Positions 27,216 through 36,005 are shown, counted from the stretch's first letter. The stretch is 64,000 bases of DNA from Streptomyces sp. NRRL B-24484 (GCF_000717715.1 NZ_JOAI01000046.1:48157-112156), one strand, 5' to 3'. The notes: generated by a model not told the origin, from the letters alone. Translations and numbers: made by a program.

Positions 27216-30200
27216 GTGGAGCTGTCGAATCACGCGCAATCCCCCCATTTCGGGCCCCATCTCGTCCTGGTGAACGGAGATGGACAGTATGCGATTTGGA
27301 CGAACGAACTCCCGGTGCCCGAGGGATGGCGGAGCGTATTCGGACCGGCCGATCGCGGGGAATGCCGCCGCGAGGTCCGGGCCCGCTGGCAGGACCTGAG
27401 ACCCACCGGGCCGGGCGCCCCCGGACGCACGGTGCACGCGCTGTTCCGCGAACAGGCCGCGACCCGTCCCGGCGCGCTCGCCGTGCTGTGCGACGACGGA
27501 CCGCTCAGCTACGCCGAACTCGACGGCCGCAGCGACCGGCTGGCCGAGGAGCTGCGGGCGCTCGGCGTCGGCCCGGACTCGGTGGTGCCGGTGTGCCTGG
27601 AGCGCAGCGGCGACATGGTGGTGGCACTGCTGGCCGCGCTCAAGGCGGGCGGCGCCTTCCTGCCGCTCGACCCCGCCCACCCGGACCTGCGGCTGGCGAG
27701 ACTGGCCGCCGACTCCGGCGGCGGGCCGGTGGTGACGTCGCGTGACCACGCCGGGCTCTTCCCCACCGCCGTCCTGGTCGAGGCCTACCGGTCGGCCGGA
27801 CCGCCGACCGCCGCACCGCCGCCGGACCTCACCGACCCGGACGACCTCGCCTACCTCATCTACACCTCGGGCACCACCGGCGAACCCAAGGGCGTACCGG
27901 TCAGCCACCGCACCATGGTGTTCACGCTGTCCCGGATCGCCGAGGCCTACGGACTGTCACCGTCCGACCGGGTGCTCCAGTTGGGCGCGCTGGGCTTCGA
28001 CACGTCACTGGAGCAGATATTCACCCCGCTGCTCAACGGGGCGACGCTGGTGCTCGGCGGCCGGCACCCGTGGGCGCCGATCGAACTCGCCCACCGGCTG
28101 CCCGAACTCGGCATCACCGTGGCGGACCTGACGCCCACGTACTGGCACCGGCTGCTGGCGGTGCTGCCGGAGCACGGCCCCGCGGCGCACTCGCTGCGGC
28201 TGATGATCGTGGGCGGCGACACCGTCCCCGCCGAGGACTGCCGCGAGACCCTGCGCCGGCTGCCCGGCACGCGACTGCTCAACGCCTACGGGCTCACCGA
28301 GACCGGCATCACCTCCACGCTCTGCGAGGTCCGCCCCGAACTGCTGGCCGCCCCGGCGAACGCCCCCGTCCCGGTCGGGCACCCGCTGCTCGGCACCTTC
28401 GTGCACGTGCTGGACGCCCACCTGCGCCCGGTGCCGCCCGGCGAGCGGGGCGAGGTGTACATCGGCGGCCCCGGGCTGGCCCGCGGTTACTGGAAGCAAC
28501 CGGAGCTGACGGCCGAACGCTTCCTCCCCGAGCCGTACGCGGGTGCCCCCGGCGGCCGGATGTACCGCACCGGCGACACCGGCCGGTGGCGGCCGGACGG
28601 CACCCTGGAGCTGATCGGCCGGGCCGACGACCAGGTGAAGATCCGCGGCTACCGGGTCGACCCGGGCGAGGTCGAGGCCGTCCTCGGCGAGCACCCGGGG
28701 GTCGGCGAGGTCCGGGTGGTGGCCGGCGAGGCCAACGGCGGCGGCCGGGCGCTCACCGCCTACTACACGGCCCGCGACGGACAGCCCGAGGACCTGCGGC
28801 AGTACCTCGCGGCCCGGCTGCCCGACCACCTGGTGCCCGGCGCCTTCGTCGCGGTCGAGCAGATGCCCGTCACCCCCAGCGGCAAGATCGACCGGATCGG
28901 GCTGACCCGCGGCTCCGGGACCCCCGCCCCGGGCCCCGCCCCCGCCGGCGGCCCCGGCACCACCGTGCAGGCCGGCCTGGCCTACCTCTGGGCGCAGATC
29001 CTCGACGTCGAGCACGTCGGCGCCGACGACGACTTCTTCGAGCTCGGCGGCAACTCGCTGCTCGCGATGGAGATGCTCGCCCGCGCCCGGATCATGTTCG
29101 GCATCGGGGTCGACCGGATCCGCACCCTCACCCGCGCCCTGCTGAAGAACCCCACCCTCGGCGCGTTCTCCGCCGTCACCCGGGACGCCCGCCGCGCCCT
29201 GCCCCCCGAGCACGGCCAGCGGATCGACTTCACCGCCGAGGCCGAACTCGGCGTACCCGTGCACCGCGCCCCCGAGCACAGCGCCCCGCGCTGGCACCAG
29301 CCCACCGACATCCTGCTGACCGGCGCCACCGGCTTCTGCGGCACCCACCTGCTGCGCGCCCTGCTGGAGACCACCGACGCCCGGGTGCACTGCCTGGTGC
29401 GCGCCCCCGACGCGGAGCACGGCCTGGAGCGGCTGCGCGCCGCCCACCAGCGCTACCTGCTCCGCGACCTGCACTCGGACCGGGTCGTCCCGGTCGTCGG
29501 CGACCTCGCCGAACCGCTGCTCGGCCTCGGCCAACGGCGCTTCGAGCAGCTCGCCGGCACCGTCGACCTGATCCACCACCTCGGCGGCCAGGTGAACTTC
29601 CTCTACCCGTACCACCAGCTGCGGGCCGCCAACGTGGCCGGCACCCGCGAGATCATCCGGCTCGCCGGGCACTCCCGGGCGATACCCGTGCACTACCTGT
29701 CCAGCATGGCCGTCCTCGCCGGGTACGGGCCGGCGGGCATCCGGCAGGTCACCGAGGAGAGCCCGCTCGCCCACGCCGACCGGCTCTCGGTCGGCTACGT
29801 GGAGAGCAAGTGGGTCGCCGAGGCGCTGCTCCACCACGCGGCGGCGGCCGGCCTGCCGGTCACCGTGCACCGGGTCAACGACGTCACCGGGGACCTGCGG
29901 CACGGCGTCATCAACCCCGGCACCGAGCTGTCCGCGATCATCCGCTACCTGTGGGACAGCGGCACCAGCCCCGACGTCGACCTGCCCCTCGACTTCGTGC
30001 CCGCCGACGTCTTCACCCGCGCCCTCGCGGTCGTCTCCACCCGCGAGCCCGCCGAGGGCCGGGTGCTGCACCTGACCAACCCCGTCCCCGCCACGCTCGG
30101 CGACCTCGCCGAACGGATCCGCTCCCGCGGCCGCCCGGTCGAGCACCTGCCGTACCGCGAGTGGGTGCGCCGGCTGATCGGCTTCGCCACCGCCAAGCCG

Positions 30201-30428
30201 ACCCACCCGATCACCCCGTTCCTGCCGCTCTTCGTCGACCGCGCCGAAGGCACCGAGATGACCATCAGCGAGATGTACTTCCGGCCCACCTTCCCGGAGT
30301 TCACCCGCACCGCCGCGACCCGGGCGCTCACCCGGGCCGGCATCGAACTGCCGCCCGTGGACGCCGAGCTGCTCGACTTCTACCTCGACCGGCTCGAAGC
30401 CAGTGGACAACTGGAGCACGTCGCATGA
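27216..30428 (+). CDS. MbtH-adenylation-carrier-thioester reductase fusion (NRPS-like, no condensation domain)
   Basis: 1070 residues. Residues 11-63 are an MbtH domain (VNGDGQYAIW, VPEGWRSVFGPADRGEC, RWQDLRP). The adenylation domain follows with IYTSGTTGEPKG (A3, about 215), NAYGLTE (A5), YRTGDTGRW (A7), DDQVKIRGYRVDPGE (A8) and PSGKIDR (A10). A carrier domain has DDFFELGGNSLL (Ser near 612). The C-terminal NADPH-dependent reductase has GATGFCG near 702 and YVESK near 860. It should activate one amino acid and release it reductively as aldehyde or alcohol. GTG 27216 is nine bases after GAGG; a TTG at 27210 is the alternative. By-eye pocket residues against GrsA are D-T-E-D-I-G-A-I-T; two acids suggest a basic side chain. 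Overlaps the tRNA-transferase-like gene. Confidence 0.92.
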   Translation: MELSNHAQSPHFGPHLVLVNGDGQYAIWTNELPVPEGWRSVFGPADRGECRREVRARWQDLRPTGPGAPGRTVHALFREQAATRPGALAVLCDDGPLSYAELDGRSDRLAEELRALGVGPDSVVPVCLERSGDMVVALLAALKAGGAFLPLDPAHPDLRLARLAADSGGGPVVTSRDHAGLFPTAVLVEAYRSAGPPTAAPPPDLTDPDDLAYLIYTSGTTGEPKGVPVSHRTMVFTLSRIAEAYGLSPSDRVLQLGALGFDTSLEQIFTPLLNGATLVLGGRHPWAPIELAHRLPELGITVADLTPTYWHRLLAVLPEHGPAAHSLRLMIVGGDTVPAEDCRETLRRLPGTRLLNAYGLTETGITSTLCEVRPELLAAPANAPVPVGHPLLGTFVHVLDAHLRPVPPGERGEVYIGGPGLARGYWKQPELTAERFLPEPYAGAPGGRMYRTGDTGRWRPDGTLELIGRADDQVKIRGYRVDPGEVEAVLGEHPGVGEVRVVAGEANGGGRALTAYYTARDGQPEDLRQYLAARLPDHLVPGAFVAVEQMPVTPSGKIDRIGLTRGSGTPAPGPAPAGGPGTTVQAGLAYLWAQILDVEHVGADDDFFELGGNSLLAMEMLARARIMFGIGVDRIRTLTRALLKNPTLGAFSAVTRDARRALPPEHGQRIDFTAEAELGVPVHRAPEHSAPRWHQPTDILLTGATGFCGTHLLRALLETTDARVHCLVRAPDAEHGLERLRAAHQRYLLRDLHSDRVVPVVGDLAEPLLGLGQRRFEQLAGTVDLIHHLGGQVNFLYPYHQLRAANVAGTREIIRLAGHSRAIPVHYLSSMAVLAGYGPAGIRQVTEESPLAHADRLSVGYVESKWVAEALLHHAAAAGLPVTVHRVNDVTGDLRHGVINPGTELSAIIRYLWDSGTSPDVDLPLDFVPADVFTRALAVVSTREPAEGRVLHLTNPVPATLGDLAERIRSRGRPVEHLPYREWVRRLIGFATAKPTHPITPFLPLFVDRAEGTEMTISEMYFRPTFPEFTRTAATRALTRAGIELPPVDAELLDFYLDRLEASGQLEHVA

Positions 30429-31195
30429 CCGGAACCGCACAGTGGTGGGCCGCGGTCGACCTCGGCCGCGCCCCCGCCGACGCACCGGTGGCGTTCTGCG
30501 CCGACCTCGGCCCCGGCTCGCTGGTCGCCGGCTACCGCGCCGGCGCCTTCCCGATGCCCGCCCAGGACGACTACAGCCTCTGGATGAACGAGGCCCGCTA
30601 CGAGGAACAGGTCGCCGAAGGCGCCATCGCCTTACCGGAGGGAGCCGGCGAGGAGGCGTACGGCGTCGCCTGGTGGTCGCCCGACCCCAGGCCGGTCGTC
30701 CCGGTCGGCGGCGCACGCCTCGGCAGCCGGCTCTCCCGCCGGCTCCGCAACCGGGACGACTGGACGACCACCGCCGACAAGGCCTTCGGCGAGGTCGTCG
30801 ACCGCTGCGCCGAGGGCCGCAGCCCGGCCTGGCTCACCCCCGAGCTGCGGACCGCACTGCGGACCCTGCACGCCCACGGCCGGGCGCACAGCATCGAGGT
30901 CTGGGACGACGGCGAACTGGTCGGCGGCGCGTTCGGCGTCCGGGTCGGGCCGGTGCTCAGCCTGGACTCCATGGTGGGCCTGCGCCCCGACGCCGCCCGG
31001 GTGGCCGTCGTCGACCTCGCCCAGCGCTTCGGCGAGAGCGGCGGCGTCCTGCTGGACGTCCAGTGGGACAGCCCGCACGTGCGGAGCCTCGGCGCGGTGC
31101 CGATGCCCCGCACCGAGTACCGGGCCCTGCTGGACGAGCACCCCCCGGCCGGCCCGCCCCCGGGCGAGGAACGCCCGGTCTCCCGCCTGGGCTGA
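30425..31195 (+). CDS. Leucyl/phenylalanyl-tRNA-protein transferase homologue (aminoacyl-tRNA-dependent peptide former)
   Basis: 256 residues of the Aat fold, which uses an aminoacyl-tRNA as amino-acid donor to make a peptide bond. Conserved landmarks: GYRAGAFPMP, WWSPDPRPVVP, AHSIEVWDDGELVGGAFG and LLDVQW (equivalent to the DxQ catalytic pair). Differences from the N-end-rule enzyme: the ESMFS active-site segment reads DSMVG, and about 25 extra residues are inserted between the two N-terminal motifs. The ATG overlaps the NRPS stop by four bases (ATGA), so the two are co-translated. The context suggests that it adds tRNA-derived residues to the NRPS-bound or released amino acid instead of tagging proteins for ClpS/ClpA degradation. 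Confidence 0.88.
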   Translation: MTGTAQWWAAVDLGRAPADAPVAFCADLGPGSLVAGYRAGAFPMPAQDDYSLWMNEARYEEQVAEGAIALPEGAGEEAYGVAWWSPDPRPVVPVGGARLGSRLSRRLRNRDDWTTTADKAFGEVVDRCAEGRSPAWLTPELRTALRTLHAHGRAHSIEVWDDGELVGGAFGVRVGPVLSLDSMVGLRPDAARVAVVDLAQRFGESGGVLLDVQWDSPHVRSLGAVPMPRTEYRALLDEHPPAGPPPGEERPVSRLG

Positions 31196-31204
31196 GGCCC
31201 CCGA

Positions 31205-31945
31205 TCAGTTGCCCCCGGGCCGGCTCCCGGGTGGGGCGAGGAGGGTGTCGGGCAGGCCCAGGCGGTCGTGGAGGGCGTGGCGGCCGGCCGGGGTGACCGC
31301 CACCGCGCGGGTGGTGCCGATCCTGGTGAACCAGCCCTCGGTCAGGGCGTGGCGGCACAGGGCCGCACCGACCGCGCCGGCCAGGTGGGGCCGGCGTTCG
31401 GTCCAGTCCAGGCAGGGCCGTACGGCGGGCCGGCGGCCGCCGGACGGGACGGTGACCCCGGTGGCGTCGAGCCAGGCCTCGCCGTCGGCGGTCAGGCGCA
31501 GGCCGTGCGTCCAGTCGAGCAGCCCCCGGGCCGTCATCGCGTCGCTGATCGCGACGCCGACCGCCCCGGCGAGGTGGTCGTAGCAGGTCCGGGCGTGGGC
31601 GAGGGCCCGCGATCGGCCGGCCGCCGCGAGCGGGGCGGGGCGTTCGGGGCGGCCGGGCGCCAGTGCGGCGAGCTGTTCGACCAGCTCGGCCACCTGCGGG
31701 TCGGCCAGCCGGACGTACCGGTGCCGGCCCTGCCGTTCCTCGGCGAGCAGGCCGCCGGCGACCAGCCGGTTCAGGTGCCCGGTCGCGGTCGGCGCGGTGA
31801 CGCCGGCGTGCCGGGCCAGCTCGCCCGCCGTCCACGCCCGCCCGTCGAGCAGGGCGAGGCAGAACGCCGCCCGGGTCCCGTCCGCGAGCAGCCCGGCCAC
31901 CGCCGCGAGGTCCCGGCCCGCCGTCCGTGCTCGTTCACTGTCCAT
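31205..31945 (-). CDS. ArsR-family winged-helix regulator with C-terminal extension
   Basis: 246-residue regulator. The N-terminal winged helix (LADGTRAAFCLALLDGRAWTAGELARHAGVTAPTATGHLNRLVAGGLL, then RHRYVRL) is ArsR-type. The long C-terminal part (about residues 100-246) ends in a second winged-helix-like segment (AVTPAGRHAL) and has the pattern of YdfI/CzrA-unrelated ArsR proteins with ligand domains. No cysteine metal-binding motif CxC is visible in the recognition helix, so metal sensing is unlikely. ATG 31945. It is probably linked to the MFS gene 95 bases upstream on the same strand. Confidence 0.8.
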   Translation of the reverse strand: MDSERARTAGRDLAAVAGLLADGTRAAFCLALLDGRAWTAGELARHAGVTAPTATGHLNRLVAGGLLAEERQGRHRYVRLADPQVAELVEQLAALAPGRPERPAPLAAAGRSRALAHARTCYDHLAGAVGVAISDAMTARGLLDWTHGLRLTADGEAWLDATGVTVPSGGRRPAVRPCLDWTERRPHLAGAVGAALCRHALTEGWFTRIGTTRAVAVTPAGRHALHDRLGLPDTLLAPPGSRPGGN

Positions 31946-32040
31946 CCGCCCATTCTCGACCGGTGACCCTTCGGTCCCGGCCGAACCGACGGCCCGACGG
32001 CCCGACGGCCCCTCCCGCCGCGGCCCTCGTGCACCGGCCG

Positions 32041-33270
32041 TCAGGCCGGTGTGCGGGGCGGCACGGGCACGGCGTCGAGCAGCGGGGCGGCCGTCTCCGG
32101 GGTACGGGGCCGCGGCTCGCCGGGGAGGAGGGCGGCGGCCGCCAGCGGGAAGACGGCGGCGAGGGCGTAGGCGGGGGCGAAGCCGTGGGCGCCGATGAGG
32201 GCGCCGGTCAGCGGCGGCACCAGGACGATCGCGGCGTGCTGGGCGAGCCCGTGGACGCCGAGCGCGCGGCCCGCCCAGTCCGGGCCGGCGTGTTCGGCGA
32301 CGGCGGTGTTGTGCAGGCCGTTGGTGGAGACGGTCAGTCCGGTGGCGAGCAGCAGTGCGGCGGTGCCGAGCGGCGGTGCGGCGACCACGCCGAGGGCGAG
32401 CAGCAGGACGTCGGCGGCGGTGGCCAGGGCGAGCAGCCGCATCGGCCGCAGACGGCTGCCGACCCGGTCCGACCACCAGCCGGCGAGCAGCCGTACCCCG
32501 GCCCCGGCGAGGTTGGCGACCGCGAGGACGGTGCCGGCGGTCGCGGCCGGCCAGCCGCGTGCGGTGGTGAGGAAGACCAGGGCGAAGCCGGCCACCACGA
32601 ACTGCGGGACGCAGAGCAGCGCGGCGGCTCCGTGCAGCCGCCACAGCCGGCCCCCGCGGTAGGGGCCGGGACCGCGGACCGCCCCGGCCCCCGCCGGCCG
32701 CGGCGGGTCGACGGCCAGCAGCAGGACGGCGCCGCCGGCCACCGCGCAGAGCAGGGCGCAGCAGCCGAGGGCGGCCGGGAGTCCGGCGTGTTCGGCGAGC
32801 GGCGGGAGGACGGCCGCGGCGAGGCCCACGCCCAGCGGCTGGCTGGCCTGCCGGACGCCCATGGCGATGCCGCGCCGGTGCGGCGGGAACCAGCCGATGA
32901 CCAGGCGTCCGGAGGCGGAGTTGACGGAGGCTCCGCAGGCGCCCGCAAGGACGAGCAGCACGCCCAGGGCGGTGGCGCCGCGGACGGCGGCGGCCGCCGC
33001 GAGCACGGCGGCCGCCGGGAGCAGGCCCGCGGCGAGCGCGAACCGCTCGCCGCGGCGGTCGGCGACCAGGCCCCAGCCGACCATGGTGAGCAGGATGCCG
33101 AGGATCGGGCCGGAGACGAGCGTCCCGGCCCCGGCGAGCGAGAGGCCGAACTCCTTCTGGAAGGCGGGCAGGAGGGACGGCAGGCCGTAGAGCACGGTGG
33201 TCATGGCCGTCTGGCCGCCCGTCCCGATCGCGAGCATCAGCCACCGGCGGGGCGTAGGGTTCCCGGTCAT
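32041..33270 (-). CDS. MFS transporter
   Basis: 409-residue 12-helix transporter. The N-terminal helix TTVLYGLPSLLPAFQKEFGLSLAGAG, loop motif GLVADRRGERFAL and RLVIGWFPPHRRGIAMGVRQASQPLG place it near the nitrate/nitrite- or CynX-like and sugar-phosphate groups of MFS rather than the drug-exporter groups in this window. ATG 33270 has only a weak ribosome-binding site. The ArsR-type gene follows on the same strand and may regulate it. Substrate unknown. Confidence 0.82.
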   Translation of the reverse strand: MTGNPTPRRWLMLAIGTGGQTAMTTVLYGLPSLLPAFQKEFGLSLAGAGTLVSGPILGILLTMVGWGLVADRRGERFALAAGLLPAAAVLAAAAAVRGATALGVLLVLAGACGASVNSASGRLVIGWFPPHRRGIAMGVRQASQPLGVGLAAAVLPPLAEHAGLPAALGCCALLCAVAGGAVLLLAVDPPRPAGAGAVRGPGPYRGGRLWRLHGAAALLCVPQFVVAGFALVFLTTARGWPAATAGTVLAVANLAGAGVRLLAGWWSDRVGSRLRPMRLLALATAADVLLLALGVVAAPPLGTAALLLATGLTVSTNGLHNTAVAEHAGPDWAGRALGVHGLAQHAAIVLVPPLTGALIGAHGFAPAYALAAVFPLAAAALLPGEPRPRTPETAAPLLDAVPVPPRTPA

Positions 33271-33347
33271 GCCGGGAACCCTACGGAGCGGTCACCTGGC
33301 GGGACGGGTAATTCCGGTCCCTGAGACGCGGTGGGTCGGCGGGCGGG

Positions 33348-34589
33348 TCACGCCTGCCGGGAGGCGAGCGTGACGACGGTGATGTCCGAGGGTGCGCCGA
33401 CCCGGACGGGCGGGCCCCAGGCGCCGGCGCCGCGGGTGACGTAGAGCTGGGTGTCGCCGTAGCGCTCCAGTCCGGCGACGGTCGGATTGGCCAGGGCGGC
33501 CAGGTAGTTGCCGGGCCAGAGCTGGCCGCCGTGGGTGTGTCCGGAGAGCTGCAGGTCGACGCCGCGGCGGACGGCCTCGTGCACGGCGACCGGCTGGTGG
33601 GCCATCAGCACGGCGGCGCGGCGGGTGTCCCGCTCGCCGAGCGCCCGGTCGTAGTCGGGGCCCTGGCCCTCGGAGGTGCCGGCGATGTCGTTGACCCCGG
33701 CCAGGTCGAAGTGGGCGAGTTCGGTCCGGGCGTTCTCCAGCGGGTGCACGCCGAGCTCGCGGACGAACTCCACCCAGGGGGCGGCGCCGGAGAAGTACTC
33801 GTGGTTGCCGGTGACGAAGTAGGCGCCGTCCCGGGCGCGCAGCAGGGCGAGCGGTTCGGCGGCGGGGCCGAGGTCGGCCACCGAGCCGTCGACCAGGTCG
33901 CCGACGATGGTGATCAGGTCGGGCTGGGTGCTGTTGATGGTGTCGACGATGCGCCGGGTGTGGGCGCGGCCGAGGATCGGGCCGAGGTGGATGTCGCTGA
34001 CGACGGCGATCCGGTAGCCGTGGGCCTGCCGGGGCAGCTTGGCGAGCGGGACGGTCACGTGCTTGAGCCGCGGCCCGCGGAGGACCCCGTACGCGCCGTT
34101 GCCGACCACGGCCGCGGCGGTGGCCCCGGCGGCGACGGCCACGCCGCGGGCGACCAGCAGCCGGCGCGAGGGGTCGGCCGGCCCGCCGGCCTGCGGTGCG
34201 GCCTCCGGTTCCGCCGCGGGTCCGGCGGCGGCCGGGGCGCCGGCGGCGACCGCCACGGCCTCCGGCTGCGGTGCGGGGCGGCGACGGCCCGTGCGCAGCA
34301 GCAGCGGCCGGACGGCCTCGCCGACCAGCAGCGCCAGCACCAGGTACAGCAGGACGGCGAGCCAGAGGTAGCCGGGCCAGGCGAGCCAGCGCTCGACGGC
34401 CATCGGCAGGGCGCGGCCGCCGACCAGGGCGCCGAGCGAGAGCAGCGGGAGGACGATCAGCAGGCCCGTCCCGGTGCGGCGCCAGGCGCTGCCGGGGGCG
34501 GCGACGTCACGCACCGTCCGGCGCCAGACGTACCAGTGGACGAGGGTGAGCAGGGCGACGGCCACCAGCAGGACGAGCGCGATCATCAT
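33348..34589 (-). CDS. Membrane-anchored metallophosphoesterase
   Basis: 413 residues. The N-terminal 120 residues hold three to four transmembrane helices; a proline/alanine linker and another hydrophobic stretch (LLVARGVAVAAGATAAAVVG) precede the calcineurin-like phosphoesterase domain. Metal-binding motifs are in order: SDIHLG, GDLVDG, GNHEY, MAHQP and SGHTHGGQLWP. The YaeI/YkuE group includes UDP-sugar-lipid hydrolases of the membrane, so a phospholipid or lipid-linked substrate is plausible. MetMet start at 34589/34586. Divergent from the secreted transglycosylase-like gene. Confidence 0.9.
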   Translation of the reverse strand: MMIALVLLVAVALLTLVHWYVWRRTVRDVAAPGSAWRRTGTGLLIVLPLLSLGALVGGRALPMAVERWLAWPGYLWLAVLLYLVLALLVGEAVRPLLLRTGRRRPAPQPEAVAVAAGAPAAAGPAAEPEAAPQAGGPADPSRRLLVARGVAVAAGATAAAVVGNGAYGVLRGPRLKHVTVPLAKLPRQAHGYRIAVVSDIHLGPILGRAHTRRIVDTINSTQPDLITIVGDLVDGSVADLGPAAEPLALLRARDGAYFVTGNHEYFSGAAPWVEFVRELGVHPLENARTELAHFDLAGVNDIAGTSEGQGPDYDRALGERDTRRAAVLMAHQPVAVHEAVRRGVDLQLSGHTHGGQLWPGNYLAALANPTVAGLERYGDTQLYVTRGAGAWGPPVRVGAPSDITVVTLASRQA

Positions 34590-35315
34590 GCGGACAGTAT
34601 CCGGGCGGCCGCGGGCGCCCGGGGCTCGGGGTGCCGTCCCGCCCGGCCGGCGGGACGGCACCCTCACGCGGGCCCTCGGCTTCGCGGTGCTGCCGTCCTC
34701 GGACGGCCGGCGTTCCGCGACCACCGGCACCACGGGCGGTGCGGCCGCGGCGGTCGGCCGTCACGCGGGCGCCGGACGGCTGTGACCCCCGTCTCCGCCG
34801 CGGGCGGCCATCCCTGGGTGACGGGCCGGTGACGCGCCGCCGATCTCGGCGGCCTGCGCCTGTGAAGCCCGGCACACGGCTGCGGCCCGCTACTGCCGCC
34901 GATAGTCGTCGCAGGGCCCCGGCCTCGCCGCCGGTCGGCGGCACTCACCCCGGACCGGCCGCCCGGCGGGGCCGATCCCCAGGTCAGCCGAGGTGTCCGG
35001 CCCGGTCCGGCGGTCACCGGCAAGGACCGTCTAAGCGTGCCGGGAGCACCCGGAGGAGGGCCGGGCGCTCCCCGCGGTCTACGACCCGGCGTAGTTTCCG
35101 AGCTCGTTGCCGCGCTTGTGCGGGTCTGCCAAGAATGTCCCGGTCGCAAGGCAGCGCGGCCCGATTCCGCCGCGCACCCCGCCCGCTCCGGCCCACCGGC
35201 CGGGGCGCCCAGGCCGTCCGCACGGCTCCGTGGGCCTGTTCCCCCCGAACACGCTTCGCGATGTCCGTGTGCCCGAAATCGGCCCCCCGACCGATGGAAG
35301 AGGTTGTCCCCCTCC
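34590..35315. other. Long intergenic region with hairpins and a possible promoter, no gene recognised
   Basis: About 725 bases. A perfect 14-base inverted repeat lies at 34630-34662. Reading frames in this stretch have poor third-position bias and no ribosome-binding sites, so I call none. TTGCCG (35107-35112) with CAAGAA 17 bases further on is a plausible promoter for the gene at 35316. I looked for the ydaO-type c-di-AMP riboswitch that precedes many Streptomyces cell-wall hydrolase genes and did not recognise its conserved segments. Confidence 0.45.
34630..34662. repeat. Perfect 14-bp inverted repeat (orphan hairpin)
   Basis: GGTGCCGTCCCGCC (34630-34643) and GGCGGGACGGCACC (34649-34662) with a five-base loop. 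It lies 41 bases upstream of the metallophosphoesterase start, where neither neighbour should end. It has terminator form but no associated gene. Confidence 0.6.
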
Positions 35316-36005
35316 ATGCAGCTCCCGCTCCCCAAGAACCTGTCGCTGACGCACCGCCCGCACGCCTTCTTCGCGAGCGTGGGCACGCTGACCGTGGCCG
35401 GCACGGCGATCCTGGCGCTGGCCCTGCCGCAGGACACCTCCACCGCCGTCGCCGCCGCCCAGGTCGCCGCCGCTCCCGCCGCCACGCAGGCCGCGGCCGC
35501 CCCGGCGCAGCCCCAGGGCGACGCCCAGCCGCAGGCCGACGCGCAGGCCAAGGCGGACGCCGATGCGAAGGCCGCCGCGGACGCCAAGGCCGCCGCCGAC
35601 GCCAAGGCCGCCGCCGACGCCAAGGCCGCCGCCGACGCCAAGGCCGCCGCCGATGCAAAGGCCAAGGCGCAGGCCGCCTCCCGCTCGCAGCAGCGCAGCG
35701 CCCTGAAGGCCGCGCCGACCGGCACCCCGCAGCAGATCGCCGCCCAGCTCGTGCCGGCCAACCAGCTGGGCTGCTTCAGCAACATCGTGTTCCACGAGAG
35801 CAGCTGGAACGTCCACGCCGTGAACAAGTCCTCCGGCGCGTACGGCCTGGTGCAGGCCCTGCCGGCCTCCAAGCTGGCCTCGGCCGGTGCCGACTGGCGC
35901 GACAGCGCCGCCACCCAGATCAAGTGGGGCCTCAACTACATGAACAGCCGGTACGGCAGCCCGTGCGGCGCGTGGGCCTTCTGGCAGGCGCACCACTGGT
36001 ACTGA
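35316..36005 (+). CDS. Secreted transglycosylase-like (lysozyme-fold) protein with Ala-Lys repeats
   Basis: 229-residue protein. The N-terminal 45 residues look like a signal or anchor (FFASVGTLTVAGTAILALAL). A low-complexity region, residues about 70-115, has five near-identical ADAKA repeats encoded by 15-base DNA repeats and likely forms a helix across the cell wall. The C-terminal SLT-type domain has FHESSWNVHAVNKSSGAYGLVQALPASK, with the catalytic Glu in HESS, and ends at AHHWY as in Streptomyces transglycosylase-like secreted proteins. It would cleave or remodel peptidoglycan. ATG 35316 has a weak upstream AGAGG at 35299. A terminator-like hairpin follows. Confidence 0.85.
   Translation: MQLPLPKNLSLTHRPHAFFASVGTLTVAGTAILALALPQDTSTAVAAAQVAAAPAATQAAAAPAQPQGDAQPQADAQAKADADAKAAADAKAAADAKAAADAKAAADAKAAADAKAKAQAASRSQQRSALKAAPTGTPQQIAAQLVPANQLGCFSNIVFHESSWNVHAVNKSSGAYGLVQALPASKLASAGADWRDSAATQIKWGLNYMNSRYGSPCGAWAFWQAHHWY

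Noticed and set aside
34900..35315. ydaO-type c-di-AMP riboswitch ahead of the transglycosylase-like gene
   Set aside because: This riboswitch often precedes such genes in Streptomyces, but I could not find its conserved segments here.
35550..35670. Tandem repeats considered as a CRISPR array
   Set aside because: Repeat units are contiguous 15-mers in frame with a coding sequence and there are no spacers or cas genes.
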